Positions 17,071-25,486 of a DNA stretch of 40,916 nt are shown here, in pieces. The DNA is from Clostridiales bacterium UBA4039. Its GTDB lineage: Bacteria; Bacillota; Clostridia; Lachnospirales; Vallitaleaceae. A program made the position numbers and the translations under genes. The first letter of the stretch is position 1. Each line of letters opens with the position of its first letter. The notes beneath the pieces were generated by a model. The model saw only the letters and a program-made list of their open reading frames with translations, was not told where the DNA came from and did not search any database. The stretch spans positions 1 through 40,916 of the forward strand of contig DGAD01000028.1 of NCBI GenBank assembly GCA_002382805.1. The letters are read 5' to 3'.

Positions 17071-20000
17071 TTATTGCTGTTCATATTTTTCAATAAAGCG
17101 TCTCAGTATTTCAGCGACCTCCGCTCGTGTTGCTTCACCTGCCGGAGAAAGTGTACTTGATGTACGTCCCGTTATTATGCCGGATTGACTTGCCCAACGC
17201 ATAGACTCTAGTGCCCACGGGCTTATCTTTGATTGGTCGATATACATAGTCAAGCTAGCATCTCCCTGCATGTCATATCCTTTTAACGTTCCATATCGAT
17301 AAAGAATGACTGCAATCTGCTCACGAGTTATTTGTTCATTAGGTTTAAAAACTCCATTATCATATCCACTTATGATACCTTTGTCTGCGGCCCATCCTAC
17401 GGATGTTGTAAACCATGTCGCCTCTGGAACATCATGGAATTTAACCGGTGAAGCATCGGGTTCTTTCTCCAACTTGTGTAACACGGTAACTAACATTGCT
17501 CTTGTCATAGGTTGATTAGGGCTAAAGGTCTCTGATGAAGTACCTACAAACAAGCCTTTTTGTGTTGCCGTTTGAACCGCTTTATAGAACCAATCCTCTG
17601 GCTTGACATCCTTAAATCGATGAACAAATGTAGCATCTTTCAATTCAGTGCCAACAACATAGGAAGATAAATAAGAACTATCAAAACTTGCCATCTCTGT
17701 CTTTGAGTTATAGTCTGATTCGATACGTTTCAATTGATTGTTTTCATCTAGACTCCATACATTGACCTCTTCTTTTGTTTCACCTGCTTTTAGTGTATAT
17801 GGCAAAGCAATCGTTACTTTTTTCTTGCCCAAATCACGTATAGATTCTCCTGCGCTTTCAATGACAATATCATAGACAACATGATGACCGATGGCTTCAC
17901 GTTGTTCCTCTGTAAGCGTTAAAGCATCCGTCTCTTGTAACTGCACGACTATCGTCTCACCCTTTGCTTGTTTTGCAAGAAGTGCTAACATCGCATTGGA
18001 CATATCTAAATGGGCAATGGAAGACTCTATATTTAGGTCTAGCCCTTTTTGTTTTGCCACAGATTCTATTGACTTTTTCGGAAGTTCTATGTTAAAGCCC
18101 TTCATTTTTTTATTGGTATCTATTTTTATAACAATATCTGATAATTTTCCTTTTTCAACTGCCTTCAAAGCTTTGTCAAAGTGGCGTTTACTTATAGATA
18201 CCTTCTCTGAGTCTCCATCCACTTCAATAACATAGGCTTTTTTGTTCGCTTTTAAATCCCCGCTCCACTTACTGTTATCTTGTCCTAAATCTTCACCTAA
18301 ATCTGTCGTGTATCTCCAGCGCAAGACATCACCTTCTTTAAGGTCATATTGACTTGCACCATAGTCCGGATAACGTCCATTTACACTATACATCCATCCA
18401 CTAAGCGGTCCATGATCAAACTCTCCATCTCCATCTATAGATTGTACATAGACACTTTCGAATTTATTATACCATTTATAGTCATAGCGAATATTTCGAG
18501 CATCTAAGGCTCGCTTTAACACGGACCATGCTGTATCTCCATCTTGAAGTTCAACATAGGTTGAAGAAATAACATAACCTTCGCCTATTGTTCGCTTGTC
18601 TACCGAAAGTTTAACTTTCTTTTCAGGTTCAATAACGACATCATCATCTACATCTCTTAGCAAATATACGACATAGTCCGTAAAATGTTTTGTCTTGACG
18701 ATTAAATCGTCTCCATTATCAAAAGCATAGGCATCTTTGCCACTGGCAAGTCCCTCTGCATCATTTGCATATTTTGATAGTAATTCTATATTCTCTCCAT
18801 TGATTGCAGCAACCAAGTGCCCTGCCTTTTTGGAAAATTGCATATGGACATAACCGTTGAATTCAATCTTATGGTTGCCTCCCATTGTAAATGCTTGGGG
18901 GATTTCATGGATTTTTTTATCCTTTGCAATGTGAGGTTCTAACACCGACAAATAGTCTGTCGGTTCTTGATATGTTATTAACTCAATCGATGCGCTATCT
19001 TGTGGCGTAACCTGTATGCCTTGAGGAAATACCACCTGGGTATTTTCCTTAATCACTTCAATACGTGGCATTGCATCCATTAAAGGCAACTCCAAAATAA
19101 CTTTTGAAGCAATATCTTGTGCAACATTAATACGTATCGTATGTTCAGGTGATGCTACCGGAACGATCTGATCTATCCCTTCAAGTAATTGAACATCTAC
19201 TGTAATGGTATTTTGTTCATCTGGCGCTGGAAGTTTAATGACGTTGATCGGTCTTTTTTTAGCCTGGTTAAACTGCTCATTTGCCCCATCTAATTGGGCA
19301 AGTGCATCATTAATTTCTTGTTGCAAGGCATCCGCTTTATCTGCAGTGATTTGAGCTGTATCAAGTGCTGATGTCAATACACTGTGTTCTTCTTGGGTTG
19401 CCCAGTTTTTTCCTAAGTCAACGTCTTTTCCGTCAACACTTACCGGTGTCTGTTCAAGATTGGATTTGACTTGTGTTATTAATGCATTTAATTTAGCTTT
19501 ATCTACTTGAGTGTATCCTAGGTCAATCGTGCCTAACTTATACCATGTGGATTGACCTGAGACACTATCTGCTAATGCTACTGAAGCTTGTTTTGTTGAC
19601 ATGAAGACCGCACCCGGGTTATCCTTTTGCCAATCAAATGCTCCTTCTGAATTTTGATAACTTAGTAATGCATCTATCGGTGTTTTTCCATTGTAATTCC
19701 ATGCTCCATCTGTTGAGGTTACATCTTCTCCAATGGCTATAAGTCCTTGGATTGCACAAGCGATACTATTGGAGTTTTCCGCATCCCACATACCGCTGCC
19801 GCCAAATCCACCGCTTTCTTGTTGCATACTTTTTAAGTATTGTTTTGCTTTTACAATACTTGTATCAACTGTTGGTCCATTTGCTTTTGACAAGGCAATC
19901 AACGACCATCCTGTATAGTCTATCTGACTAAATGCACCAAAACTACCATCTGGATTTTGTTGAAGAATTAAGTGGTCAACCGCTTTTTCCTTATTGGATG

Positions 20001-21474
20001 CATTCCATGTTCCGACATCAACGCCTAAGGTTTCACCAACATCTAAGGCAACAATAGCCCATATATGCTTACCTAAGCTCCCAAAACTCCCACTGTCTTG
20101 GTCTTGCTGTGCAGACAATTCTAAAAAGAGATTTCGCTCCGTTTCAAAAGCCTTTGCCGGATTTTTTCCAACGCTTAATAAACTATAGATATAGTATATA
20201 TGATCATTGGCGTTGGTCTGCGGATCAAATCCGGGGTCTAGTGTTTTCCAGCTGGCATCTTCCCATGGCGAAGTCGATAAGTCTTCCCCCGCTCCCCATA
20301 ACCCTACAAAGGCCTCCCAAGATCCTGAAGGTGAGGTCGGCTGATTATCTTTGTAATAGTCCGTCAGCTTATTTAACGCAATTTTGGGGGTTACCGGTAT
20401 ATCCGTTGATTTTAATCCGTATTTTTTTGCCGCATTGAAAATATCTGTTGCCTGTGCAAGCACTTGAACTGCATGATCAATATCTGTCTGTGTTACATCT
20501 AAACTGTCTCTTACGGCTTTGGCATCTTTAACTACATCAAGATATGTCTCTATATCAGATTGGCGCACCCACTGATTTGCTGTATCTATGTCTTTTCCAT
20601 CGATACTTATTGCGGCGCCTGTAATGTTGGCATGCGCATCATAAATTGCTGTGTCTAATACCGCTGTATCTACATCCGCTGTATCTTGCGGCGATACTAT
20701 TGTAATCTGATAAGTCTCAGCTAAAACATCTGAAGCACCCGACCACGAATTCATCGTTGGCCATGCAGGATCACCACAGATAACGGTTATCACCGTACCA
20801 TTAGATACCGGAATGCTTTGTGTGCGTTTATAATGTGTTCCCTCTACAAACGTTTTTATTAAAAAGTTTTTGTTACTTGCTGTAGGTTCCACATCAACCG
20901 ACGCAATACCTTGGGACAATTCTAAGGTATAGCTGTTAATCTCTTGATTAAATGAGGGGCTTAATGTCCCTTGACTAAAGCGAATGGACTGAATGGTTTT
21001 ATCATTATTATCCCATGAACCACCAACATCTTTTCCATAACCGTTTTTTGTATATACCCATCGAACAATATCTCCTTGCTCAACTTCGATGTCTCCTGCG
21101 CCTACATGTGTGAACCAGTCGTTTAGTGTTACCATCCAACCGCTTTCACTTCCTCCATCAAATGCATTGACACCGTGAATTCCAGAAATATAGTTCGATT
21201 CCATACCAACAACCTCGTAGCTTGTTCCCTCAAAGGCTTTGGCTGTTGCATCGATAACGGTGGAGTTTGCCGGTACAGTTACCCATTTTTGTACGAGTTG
21301 ACCGTCCCATGAAGCGCCTTGCCCCTGACTAAAGGTTGTGTTTTCAACCTCTACAAGAACACTTACTCCAGATGCTGCATCTGTAGTCCATATTGTATAT
21401 GGACTTATAACTGTAACTAGCATTATCAGCGTTAGGAAAAACGCCATATATTTTTTCATCTTCCTACATATCAT
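17071..21474 (-). CDS. Giant SLH surface protein: DUF4430, cadherin-like, alpha/alpha barrel, DUF4430
   Basis: A 1,467-residue secreted protein, the first gene after the cobalamin riboswitch. Approximate order: signal peptide (1-35); DUF4430 domain 1 (38-150; SGWMVTLNDWFTHVGAG, GDIVRWVYT); cadherin-like beta-sandwich (160-265; SFNQEINSYTLEL); a helical spacer; alpha/alpha barrel (360-675; HIWAIVALDVGE, QNPDGSFG, ESGGFGGSGMWDAEN); another helical spacer; a beta-rich region (750-950); DUF4430 domain 2 (960-1080; SGWMYSVNGRYPDYGASQY); an unassigned region; three SLH modules (1285-1467). One chain thus carries both halves of a transcobalamin-type binder, barrel plus beta domain, with a wall anchor. 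GGAGG precedes the ATG at 21474; a more upstream ATG at 21489 overlaps that site. Corrinoid binding is inferred from domain and riboswitch, not shown. Confidence 0.88.
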   Translation of the reverse strand: MICRKMKKYMAFFLTLIMLVTVISPYTIWTTDAASGVSVLVEVENTTFSQGQGASWDGQLVQKWVTVPANSTVIDATAKAFEGTSYEVVGMESNYISGIHGVNAFDGGSESGWMVTLNDWFTHVGAGDIEVEQGDIVRWVYTKNGYGKDVGGSWDNNDKTIQSIRFSQGTLSPSFNQEINSYTLELSQGIASVDVEPTASNKNFLIKTFVEGTHYKRTQSIPVSNGTVITVICGDPAWPTMNSWSGASDVLAETYQITIVSPQDTADVDTAVLDTAIYDAHANITGAAISIDGKDIDTANQWVRQSDIETYLDVVKDAKAVRDSLDVTQTDIDHAVQVLAQATDIFNAAKKYGLKSTDIPVTPKIALNKLTDYYKDNQPTSPSGSWEAFVGLWGAGEDLSTSPWEDASWKTLDPGFDPQTNANDHIYYIYSLLSVGKNPAKAFETERNLFLELSAQQDQDSGSFGSLGKHIWAIVALDVGETLGVDVGTWNASNKEKAVDHLILQQNPDGSFGAFSQIDYTGWSLIALSKANGPTVDTSIVKAKQYLKSMQQESGGFGGSGMWDAENSNSIACAIQGLIAIGEDVTSTDGAWNYNGKTPIDALLSYQNSEGAFDWQKDNPGAVFMSTKQASVALADSVSGQSTWYKLGTIDLGYTQVDKAKLNALITQVKSNLEQTPVSVDGKDVDLGKNWATQEEHSVLTSALDTAQITADKADALQQEINDALAQLDGANEQFNQAKKRPINVIKLPAPDEQNTITVDVQLLEGIDQIVPVASPEHTIRINVAQDIASKVILELPLMDAMPRIEVIKENTQVVFPQGIQVTPQDSASIELITYQEPTDYLSVLEPHIAKDKKIHEIPQAFTMGGNHKIEFNGYVHMQFSKKAGHLVAAINGENIELLSKYANDAEGLASGKDAYAFDNGDDLIVKTKHFTDYVVYLLRDVDDDVVIEPEKKVKLSVDKRTIGEGYVISSTYVELQDGDTAWSVLKRALDARNIRYDYKWYNKFESVYVQSIDGDGEFDHGPLSGWMYSVNGRYPDYGASQYDLKEGDVLRWRYTTDLGEDLGQDNSKWSGDLKANKKAYVIEVDGDSEKVSISKRHFDKALKAVEKGKLSDIVIKIDTNKKMKGFNIELPKKSIESVAKQKGLDLNIESSIAHLDMSNAMLALLAKQAKGETIVVQLQETDALTLTEEQREAIGHHVVYDIVIESAGESIRDLGKKKVTIALPYTLKAGETKEEVNVWSLDENNQLKRIESDYNSKTEMASFDSSYLSSYVVGTELKDATFVHRFKDVKPEDWFYKAVQTATQKGLFVGTSSETFSPNQPMTRAMLVTVLHKLEKEPDASPVKFHDVPEATWFTTSVGWAADKGIISGYDNGVFKPNEQITREQIAVILYRYGTLKGYDMQGDASLTMYIDQSKISPWALESMRWASQSGIITGRTSSTLSPAGEATRAEVAEILRRFIEKYEQQ

Positions 21475-21536
21475 TATAACATCCTCCATAATTTTTTATA
21501 AAACTTCAAAACTATAACTATCTTGTCTATTCATAA

Positions 21537-21575
21537 TAAAAAAACACCTTTTCTAGTATGGATAGAAAAGATGTC
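21537..21575 (-). terminator. Terminator of the cobalamin riboswitch expression platform
   Basis: ACACCTTTTCTA (21544-21555) pairs fully (one G-U in RNA) with TAGAAAAGATGT (21563-21574) around a 7-nt loop, followed on the minus strand by T residues. It lies between the aptamer and the first gene. A second small hairpin, AATAACTA (21584-21591) with TAGTTATT (21603-21610), precedes it. Confidence 0.85.
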
Positions 21576-21666
21576 TCACAAATAATAACTACTTTTTCAT
21601 CATAGTTATTCCTATGTCAAAAGTAATACAACGTCCTCCTTCCCATTCCCGTGAGAAATATAGAGC

Positions 21667-21825
21667 ATCTATATGGCAGGTCTCCTGGCTTTGCTTCGTC
21701 ACACAACTCTCTCCTTCCCATTATATATAACAGTGGATATAAGAGTTTGCTCTGCATTACAGTGGCGGGACCGCGTTGGCATTGCACCAAACTTCCCTCT
21801 TAGCTATAAATAGAACCATACAGAT
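21667..21825 (-). promoter_or_regulatory. Cobalamin (adenosylcobalamin-class) riboswitch aptamer
   Basis: Read on the minus strand, the B12 box AGCCAGGAGACCTGCC occupies 21675-21690, and the conserved 5' core (GAGGGAA, GGTGCAATGCC, GCGGTCCCGCCACTGTAA) lies at about 21754-21799. ATCTGTATGG (21816-21825) pairs with CCATATAGAT (21667-21676) to close the element. With the downstream terminator it should switch off the five-gene operon when cobalamin is plentiful. The 21490-21912 gap holds only this riboswitch, its terminator and its promoter. Confidence 0.95.
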
Positions 21826-21853
21826 ATTCTTATTAAATTTTCATATACTAGAC

Positions 21854-21882
21854 ATCATAGTTTAGAAGTCAAAGGATGTCAA
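21854..21882 (-). promoter_or_regulatory. Promoter of the cobalamin-capture operon
   Basis: On the minus strand a consensus -35 TTGACA (21877-21882), 17-nt spacer and -10 TATGAT (21854-21859). Transcription would start near 21847, giving a leader of about 370 nt that contains the whole riboswitch. It begins only about 30 nt after the stop of the anti-sigma gene. Confidence 0.85.
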
Positions 21883-21912
21883 GTGAGTTATTTTTTTGTC
21901 CTCCTTGTATTT

Positions 21913-22872
21913 TTATGAATCCGATTCCAAAACTGCATCTGGAAGGGCATAAGCTTCCACTTCATCGATAAAAATATTTAGTGTTCCATTAAACTGTTCT
22001 ACATAGTCTCTTGCTTGTTCTTTAGTTTCAAAGCGTCCAAACTCATAGACAAAGCTGTCTTGTGTATCTTTTAAAATATGATAGTCAATATCGCTATGCA
22101 TTAAGCCTTCTTCCATGATTGCAAAACTTTCTCCTGCAGGGTAAGAATAGCTTCGAACATTATATAATGTCGCTGTCTCTCCTGCTTTTGCTTCCTCTGC
22201 TTCAGATGTTGAGAGTTTAACCTCTAGCCTTGCCGGAGAAGCATGTTCAATAACTTCATAGGTCACCTTTGGATTTAAGACAATGTTAAATCGCACCATG
22301 CTATCGTCCAATGTAATGACTCGATATACATCTTCAACGAGCGAAGATTGACTTATCACTTCAAAGTCTTTTAGCATATCCATCATCCGTATCCCTGAAA
22401 TAGTAAAAGCAAGTACATTAGGGTGTTCATAAGCATTGATGCCATACGTCGATGCTAACTCGACTGTTTCATCTTCTGTTATAAAAGATATAAAAATAGA
22501 TTCTGTCGTTTCTTGGCTAACGCTTTCCATGTCACTTAGGTTAAGTCCGTCATTAATTTGACCGCCACTTGCTTCATGATCTACAAATGTCAGCGTTTTG
22601 ACAATATAGCCAATAATCGGAATATCCTCCACGGCCGCCACAAATGTTTTAGATGTATTGCTAAGGGTCCCTAATATAATAATCAGACCTAATACAGCTG
22701 CAACCGGTCGTAAATAGCTTATCATTTTATTATTTTTGACTTTATGGTGCTTAGCTTTATCTGCATCTGCACGCTGGATACCTTTTGCAATGGATAAATC
22801 CAAACCATCAGGTACCGGTATTGAATCAAAACTTTCCTTAATTTTATTTTCTATTCTCATCATATTATCCAT
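21913..22872 (-). CDS. Membrane anti-sigma-like protein partnered with the ECF sigma factor
   Basis: A 319-residue protein: a cytoplasmic N-terminus (about 1-50) without zinc-finger cysteines, one membrane span (about 52-72; SYLRPVAAVLGLIIILGTL), and an outside domain of about 245 residues. The start of the outside part (FVAAVEDIPIIGYIVKTLTF) resembles DUF4179/RsiV-like anti-sigma factors of Firmicutes. The end (YEFGRFETKEQARDYVEQFNG) resembles a SPOR-like repeat. The ATG overlaps the sigma gene by 8 nt, the classical sigma/anti-sigma arrangement. The outside signal is unknown. Confidence 0.75.
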   Translation of the reverse strand: MDNMMRIENKIKESFDSIPVPDGLDLSIAKGIQRADADKAKHHKVKNNKMISYLRPVAAVLGLIIILGTLSNTSKTFVAAVEDIPIIGYIVKTLTFVDHEASGGQINDGLNLSDMESVSQETTESIFISFITEDETVELASTYGINAYEHPNVLAFTISGIRMMDMLKDFEVISQSSLVEDVYRVITLDDSMVRFNIVLNPKVTYEVIEHASPARLEVKLSTSEAEEAKAGETATLYNVRSYSYPAGESFAIMEEGLMHSDIDYHILKDTQDSFVYEFGRFETKEQARDYVEQFNGTLNIFIDEVEAYALPDAVLESDS

Positions 22873-23392
22873 TGATTATCCCTTCCTCCATTAACACTTT
22901 TAACTTATCCAAACTTCGATAAAGAGTTGATTTTACAGTGCTTATTGGTTTATCAAGTATTGATGCAATTTCTTTTAACTCATAACTTTCATAAAACCTA
23001 AGCATTAAAATAATGCGCTCTGTTGAATTTAATTGATCCAACATTTTTTTCATATCTTCCCTTAATTCCATCTGTTCATATGCATCGAGGTTTTTCGTAT
23101 GGATATCCACAACTTCTTCTTCTTGGTTTAGTGGAATGACTTTATTGTTATTACGAAGTTGATCTATCGATTGATTTATAACTATACGAATAAACCATGT
23201 TTTCATATGCTTGACGGATGTCATTTTATCTAAGGCTGTATAGGCCTTATATACTGATTCTTGTATAACATCCAACGCATATTGCTCATCTTTTACATAT
23301 GAAAATGCAATGCGATAAAATTGGGCTTTATTTATTTCCAACATTTCTAAAAATAGCGCTTCATTAGGGTTTTTTTTCTTTTTAACGTTCAC
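22865..23392 (-). CDS. ECF-type RNA polymerase sigma factor
   Basis: A 175-residue group IV sigma factor. Region 2 (FYRIAFSYVKDEQYALDVIQESVYKAYTALDK, then MKTWFIRIVINQSIDQLRN) and region 4 (STERIILMLRFYESYELKEIASILDKPISTVKSTLYRSLDKLK) are complete. The start is a GTG with AAGGAGG at good distance; the ATG 2 bases upstream is out of frame. It is cotranscribed with the overlapping anti-sigma gene. An 18-bp perfect palindrome lies about 20 bp upstream. Its regulon is unknown. Confidence 0.92.
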   Translation of the reverse strand: MNVKKKKNPNEALFLEMLEINKAQFYRIAFSYVKDEQYALDVIQESVYKAYTALDKMTSVKHMKTWFIRIVINQSIDQLRNNNKVIPLNQEEEVVDIHTKNLDAYEQMELREDMKKMLDQLNSTERIILMLRFYESYELKEIASILDKPISTVKSTLYRSLDKLKVLMEEGIING

Positions 23393-23412
23393 ATATGCCT
23401 CCTTGACTCTTT

Positions 23413-23430
23413 TATAAATTGCAATTTATA
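23413..23430. promoter_or_regulatory. Perfect 18-bp AT-rich palindrome ahead of the sigma gene
   Basis: TATAAATTGCAATTTATA is fully self-complementary and lies 21 bp before the GTG start of the ECF sigma gene. It could be an operator or simply AT-rich chance. Confidence 0.4.
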
Positions 23431-23471
23431 TCTATTAGACTTCATCTTTCACTTAAAAGTTTCATAAGTGC

Positions 23472-23530
23472 AAAAAAAGCCTTGAAAACCTATTCATATT
23501 CGTTGAACATGAGTAATGTTTTCAAGGCTA
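23472..23530 (-). terminator. Intrinsic terminator of the glyoxalase gene
   Basis: AGCCTTGAAAAC (23478-23489) pairs perfectly with GTTTTCAAGGCT (23518-23529); a T-run follows on the minus strand. The 28-nt loop may hold a smaller internal hairpin. It begins about 10 nt after the stop of the glyoxalase gene. Confidence 0.85.
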
Positions 23531-23540
23531 ATTTAAGCAA

Positions 23541-23909
23541 TTATCTTGTCGGAACGATTTCTAACCAGTACCCATCAGGGTCGGCGATAAAATATATGCC
23601 CATCTTTTTATTTTCATAACAAATGCATCCCATCTGCTCGTGCAATGCATGTGCTTTATCATAGTCGTCTACGCGAAAAGCAAGGTGAAATTCACAATCG
23701 CCCAAATTATAAGGTCGATCCCAATCTCTTAACCATGTTAGTTCCAACTCAAACTCGGAATGTTCATTACCTAAATAGGTTATAATAAACGATCCATCGT
23801 CTGCTGTTTTTCTTCTTTTTTCTGTTAATCCCAGCGCTTTGTTATAAAAATCAAGGGATTTATCTAAGTCTCTTACATTGTAATTTTCATGAATCATTTG
23901 AAATTTCAT
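23541..23909 (-). CDS. gloA: Glyoxalase I-like VOC protein (GloA type)
   Basis: A 122-residue vicinal-oxygen-chelate protein closely matching bacterial glyoxalase I, which isomerises the hemithioacetal of methylglyoxal and a thiol. All four metal ligands are in place: His in MIHENYNV, Glu in FELELTW, His in EFHLAFRVDD and Glu in GYWLEIVPTR. The start is set at the ATG of MKFQMIH, with GAGGTGG upstream; further in-frame starts overlap that site. It lies 28 nt after the truncated metallo-hydrolase and ends at a terminator. The thiol cofactor is uncertain, since many Clostridia lack glutathione. Confidence 0.88.
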   Translation of the reverse strand: MKFQMIHENYNVRDLDKSLDFYNKALGLTEKRRKTADDGSFIITYLGNEHSEFELELTWLRDWDRPYNLGDCEFHLAFRVDDYDKAHALHEQMGCICYENKKMGIYFIADPDGYWLEIVPTR

Positions 23910-23937
23910 CATATCCACCTCTCGTTATCGTTTGATG

Positions 23938-24393
23938 TTATCTATCAATGCTCCACTGTTGCCCTTCTTGGCTGATTTCCATAATCTGTGCATGATTTAA
24001 ATAGCTGGCTCTTTCCTTCTTAAACTGTTGAATAATGGATGGTTGACCCCAAAAATGCATTGGAAAAACATACTTAACCTGGGCTGTGTTAATGAGCTTT
24101 TCTAACCCCAAATAATAATGTTCTTCTTGCCTTGGGTCTAATGGTGCAAAAGCAATATCAATGGGAATTCCCTGAAGTAATTGCATTTGTTTTAAAAACA
24201 TCGTTGTCATCGTATCATTATAGTGCTGGGTCTCTCCACTCCAAAGCCACCAGTTTAAGTCTCCTGCAAAATAGATGGTTTTATCCAAATAATGTATCAA
24301 AAACGCAACACCGGCATCTGTTGATTGCAACGTCGTTACAATGATTTTTTCTTCTTGATTATCATATAATACATACTCTTGACTATGATGCAC
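23938..24393 (-). pseudogene. Truncated metallo-beta-lactamase-fold hydrolase, N-terminal half missing
   Basis: A 151-residue open frame matching only the C-terminal part of a clostridial MBL-fold family that I recall as about 230-240 residues. Seen here are STDAGVAFLIHYLDKTIYFAGDLNWW (metal-ligand Asp in AGDLNWW), FAPLDPRQEEHY and VFPMHFWGQ (a His ligand). The N-terminal half, which should carry the HxHxDH metal motif, is absent. The frame opens at a GTG inside the 3' end of the upstream AraC gene with no good ribosome binding site. Both genes look cut at the same place, so one deletion is likely. A catalytically active product is not expected. Confidence 0.7.
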
Positions 24394-24986
24394 ATATATA
24401 ATTGATTCAAAAACATGGATGCTTTATATATGGCTGAATCAATCAAATCCTGAAAACTCTCTGCTTCAACTTGGCAAACTAGATACTCTCCTGCTTCCAA
24501 GGTATATTGATCCACCTGTCCTTTAACTCCCACTATCTTGTAGTCATCCTCTATGTATTGACGTGTGATTTCAATTACAATGCCATCCACAATCAACGGC
24601 ACATTTTCTTGTGCTTGTTCATAGTGTAAGGATAATTCAGGTTTTACAAAATGGTTGAGGTGCGGTTTTTCTTTTCGATACACTTCCGGCGTAATGCCAT
24701 ATACCTCCTTAAATGCACGCGTAAAACTTGGATGACTAGAAAATCCATATGTCAATGCAATATCAATAATACGTTTATCCGTATTGATAATCTCATCCGA
24801 TGCTTTTGCTAGCTTACGCAATTTGACGTACTCGGTTACTGATTGCTGCACCAAGCGTCTAAATAAACGTTGAAAATAATATACAGATAAATTCACCTTT
24901 TGCGCTAGTGCTTCGATTGCAATGTCTTGTTGCAGATGTTCTTCAATGTAATCTAATGATTGTTCAATTGCCTCCCATGAATGCAT
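24336..24986 (-). CDS. AraC-family regulator with damaged effector-binding domain
   Basis: A 216-residue protein. The N-terminal AraC DNA-binding domain (about 1-105) is intact: two helix-turn-helix units, IAIEALAQKVNLSVYYFQRLFRRLV and IIDIALTYGFSSHPSFTRAFKEVYG. The rest should be a GyrI-like effector domain of about 160-180 residues, but only fragments remain (DGIVIEITRQYIED...VGVKGQV and AGEYLVCQVEAESFQDLIDSA). The tail (MYYMIIKKKKSL) is unlike the family and runs into the truncated hydrolase in another frame, with 58 nt overlap. The intact AraC/GyrI gene at 26047-26928 is a useful comparison. DNA binding may survive, ligand sensing probably not. Confidence 0.75.
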   Translation of the reverse strand: MHSWEAIEQSLDYIEEHLQQDIAIEALAQKVNLSVYYFQRLFRRLVQQSVTEYVKLRKLAKASDEIINTDKRIIDIALTYGFSSHPSFTRAFKEVYGITPEVYRKEKPHLNHFVKPELSLHYEQAQENVPLIVDGIVIEITRQYIEDDYKIVGVKGQVDQYTLEAGEYLVCQVEAESFQDLIDSAIYKASMFLNQLYMCIIVKSMYYMIIKKKKSL

Positions 24987-25039
24987 GTGTACATCCCTCC
25001 TTTCTTAATAGACTAGCATATGTTTTTTAAAAAAGCTTA

Positions 25040-25486
25040 TCACCGAGTGCTCTTTCTTCCTCTGCTGCTTTTAATAAGAAACATGATACTCAACGTTATT
25101 GCTGATACAATCGCAATCAATCCAAACAGCAAAGATAAAGGAATCAGAGCAAAAGGTTCCACTAGCATACCGTCTGGTGCAACATAACTTCCAATTGCAT
25201 TGTAAGCAATAGCACTTCCTATACTTGCAACGATTGAAAGTATTAAGACACCTAGTAAAAAAGCCGATACTTTATCTTTTTTCCACTTCTGAGCAATATT
25301 TTTAAGTGCATTCGCCTCTTCAATCGAACTTCCCACTTTCAGCTCGTAGTCCATTTGTTGAAGTTCTTCCTGACACTTTGGACATATTTTCAGATGTTCT
25401 TCCACTAACTTCTTACTTTCTTGACTACATACATCATCATGATATAAGGGTAATAAATCTTTAATAATCTCACAGGTAACTTGCAT
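25040..25486 (-). CDS. Zinc-finger anti-sigma factor
   Basis: A 148-residue protein with a zf-HC2 (ZAS-type) N-terminus: Cys in VTCEIIKDLLPLYHDD and the HxxxCxxC motif in EEHLKICPKC. Two membrane spans follow (about 75-97 and 113-137). The ATG shares a base with the stop of the ECF sigma gene (TAATG), so it is the cognate anti-sigma factor. There is no large outside domain, only a loop of about 15 residues, so the signal may be intramembrane or cytoplasmic. Confidence 0.85.
   Translation of the reverse strand: MQVTCEIIKDLLPLYHDDVCSQESKKLVEEHLKICPKCQEELQQMDYELKVGSSIEEANALKNIAQKWKKDKVSAFLLGVLILSIVASIGSAIAYNAIGSYVAPDGMLVEPFALIPLSLLFGLIAIVSAITLSIMFLIKSSRGRKSTR

Noticed and set aside
25021..25045. 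AT-rich TTTTTTAAAAAA sequence after the second anti-sigma gene, considered as a terminator
   Set aside because: The GC-bearing stem before it is only about three pairs, too weak to call.
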